A stretch of DNA of 64,000 nucleotides from Paenibacillus sp. PvR098 (GTDB lineage: Bacteria > Bacillota > Bacilli > Paenibacillales > NBRC-103111), in the NCBI RefSeq assembly GCF_017833255.1, contig NZ_JAFIBU010000001.1:1860001-1924000 (forward strand). Direction: 5' to 3'. Under the pieces are notes generated by a model. It saw nothing but the letters and a program-made list of their open reading frames with translations, did no database searches and was not told the origin of the DNA. Made by a program: the position numbers and the translations under genes. Positions 63,701 to 64,000 of this stretch are shown here, in pieces. The stretch's first letter is position 1. Each line of letters opens with the position of its first letter.

Positions 63701-64000
63701 TTGCCTCAGACGCCGCTTGACGCTCCATGAGGCGTAACGCTTCGTCCGCAGACACCGGCCGACTGAAGAAGTAGCCTTGAATTTCATCGCACTGATTGCT
63801 TCGCAAAAATTCAAGCTGTTCCTCCGTCTCAACCCCTTCTGCGCTCACACGCAGGTTCAAGTGCTTCGTCATCGATATGATCGATGCTACAATCGCAGCG
63901 TCATTCGGATTGCTCACACACTCGCTGACGAAGGAGCGGTCGATCTTCAGCTTATCGATCGGCAGCTTTTTCAAGTAGCTAAACGAGCTGTACCCCGTCC
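63684..64000 (-). CDS. EAL-domain protein, C-terminal ~105 codons (runs off right edge)
   Basis: C-terminal part of an EAL cyclic-di-GMP phosphodiesterase domain: GYSSFSYLKKLPIDKLKIDR, then NLRVSAEGVETEEQLEFLRS and GYFFSRPVSADEA, all standard EAL subdomain blocks. The EAL motif itself and any N-terminal GGDEF, PAS or membrane domains lie beyond the window. Catalytic status of the whole protein cannot be judged. Confidence 0.88.
   Translation of the reverse strand, partial: TGYSSFSYLKKLPIDKLKIDRSFVSECVSNPNDAAIVASIISMTKHLNLRVSAEGVETEEQLEFLRSNQCDEIQGYFFSRPVSADEALRLMERQAASEANEGPS

Overview
The window looks like a chromosomal segment of an endospore-forming Paenibacillaceae bacterium (Paenibacillus or a close relative). 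Evidence is the mid-range G+C, strong AGGAGG-type ribosome binding sites, many spore genes (ytrH, ytrI, yheB and yheC/yheD homologues, cotJABC, ytvI, Ger(x)C and GerA remnants) and Bacillus-type gene neighbourhoods. No rRNA, tRNA or CRISPR array was seen.

Layout. 1-3.7 kb: 5' part of dnaE (minus), divergent from ytrH-ytrI-ytpI. 3.8-11.7 kb: a small membrane protein and an acyltransferase (minus), a DeoR regulator with a HAD phosphatase (plus), then a glycerate module (glycerate kinase, D-hydroxyacid dehydrogenase, tartronate semialdehyde reductase fused to a YCII domain) divergent from a CdaR-type regulator. 12-20 kb: a yheB-like DUF445 gene divergent from five tandem YheC/YheD ATP-grasp genes. 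The third of these is preceded by five 43-bp repeats, each able to form a hairpin. 20-23.5 kb: a HAD phosphatase, a graveyard of broken germination genes in both orientations, and a methyltransferase. 23.6-32.4 kb (minus): cotJABC, a YitT-family protein, YtvI, YfkAB-type radical SAM, HD-GYP, UppP, YunD-like nucleotidase and a small molybdopterin-fold-like protein. 32.4-34.3 kb (plus): a MoaD-MoaE fusion and a MoeB/ThiF protein. 34.3-41.5 kb (minus): an NlpC/P60 lipoprotein, sufCDSUB and a DUF1802 gene. 42-50.5 kb: mtnK-mtnA, a 969-residue secreted protein, and an RpiR-type regulator with nagB-nagA. 50.5-58.3 kb (minus): a degenerate PilZ-like protein, an IclR-SDR-FAH catabolic operon, and lutR-lutABC for lactate use. 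The window ends with the 3' part of an EAL-domain gene.

The strongest finding is at 58.7-62.9 kb. An integrative element of about 4.15 kb sits inside a yunC (DUF1805) gene. The two gene halves rejoin in frame across an 18-bp direct repeat with one mismatch. The element encodes a tyrosine integrase, an excisionase-like protein, a decayed second excisionase relic and one chemoreceptor. Upstream of the chemoreceptor lies a clear cyclic-di-GMP-I (GEMM-I) riboswitch followed by an intrinsic terminator. TCACA repeats near both ends look like integrase arm sites. The cargo therefore appears to be a single chemoreceptor under second-messenger control. Nearby chromosomal HD-GYP, EAL and PilZ-like genes add a cyclic-di-GMP theme.

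Other points: nagA lacks a canonical start at the expected place; a perfect 16-bp palindrome fills the promoter spacer of the DeoR operon; and a direct repeat lies just downstream of the -10 of the suf promoter.
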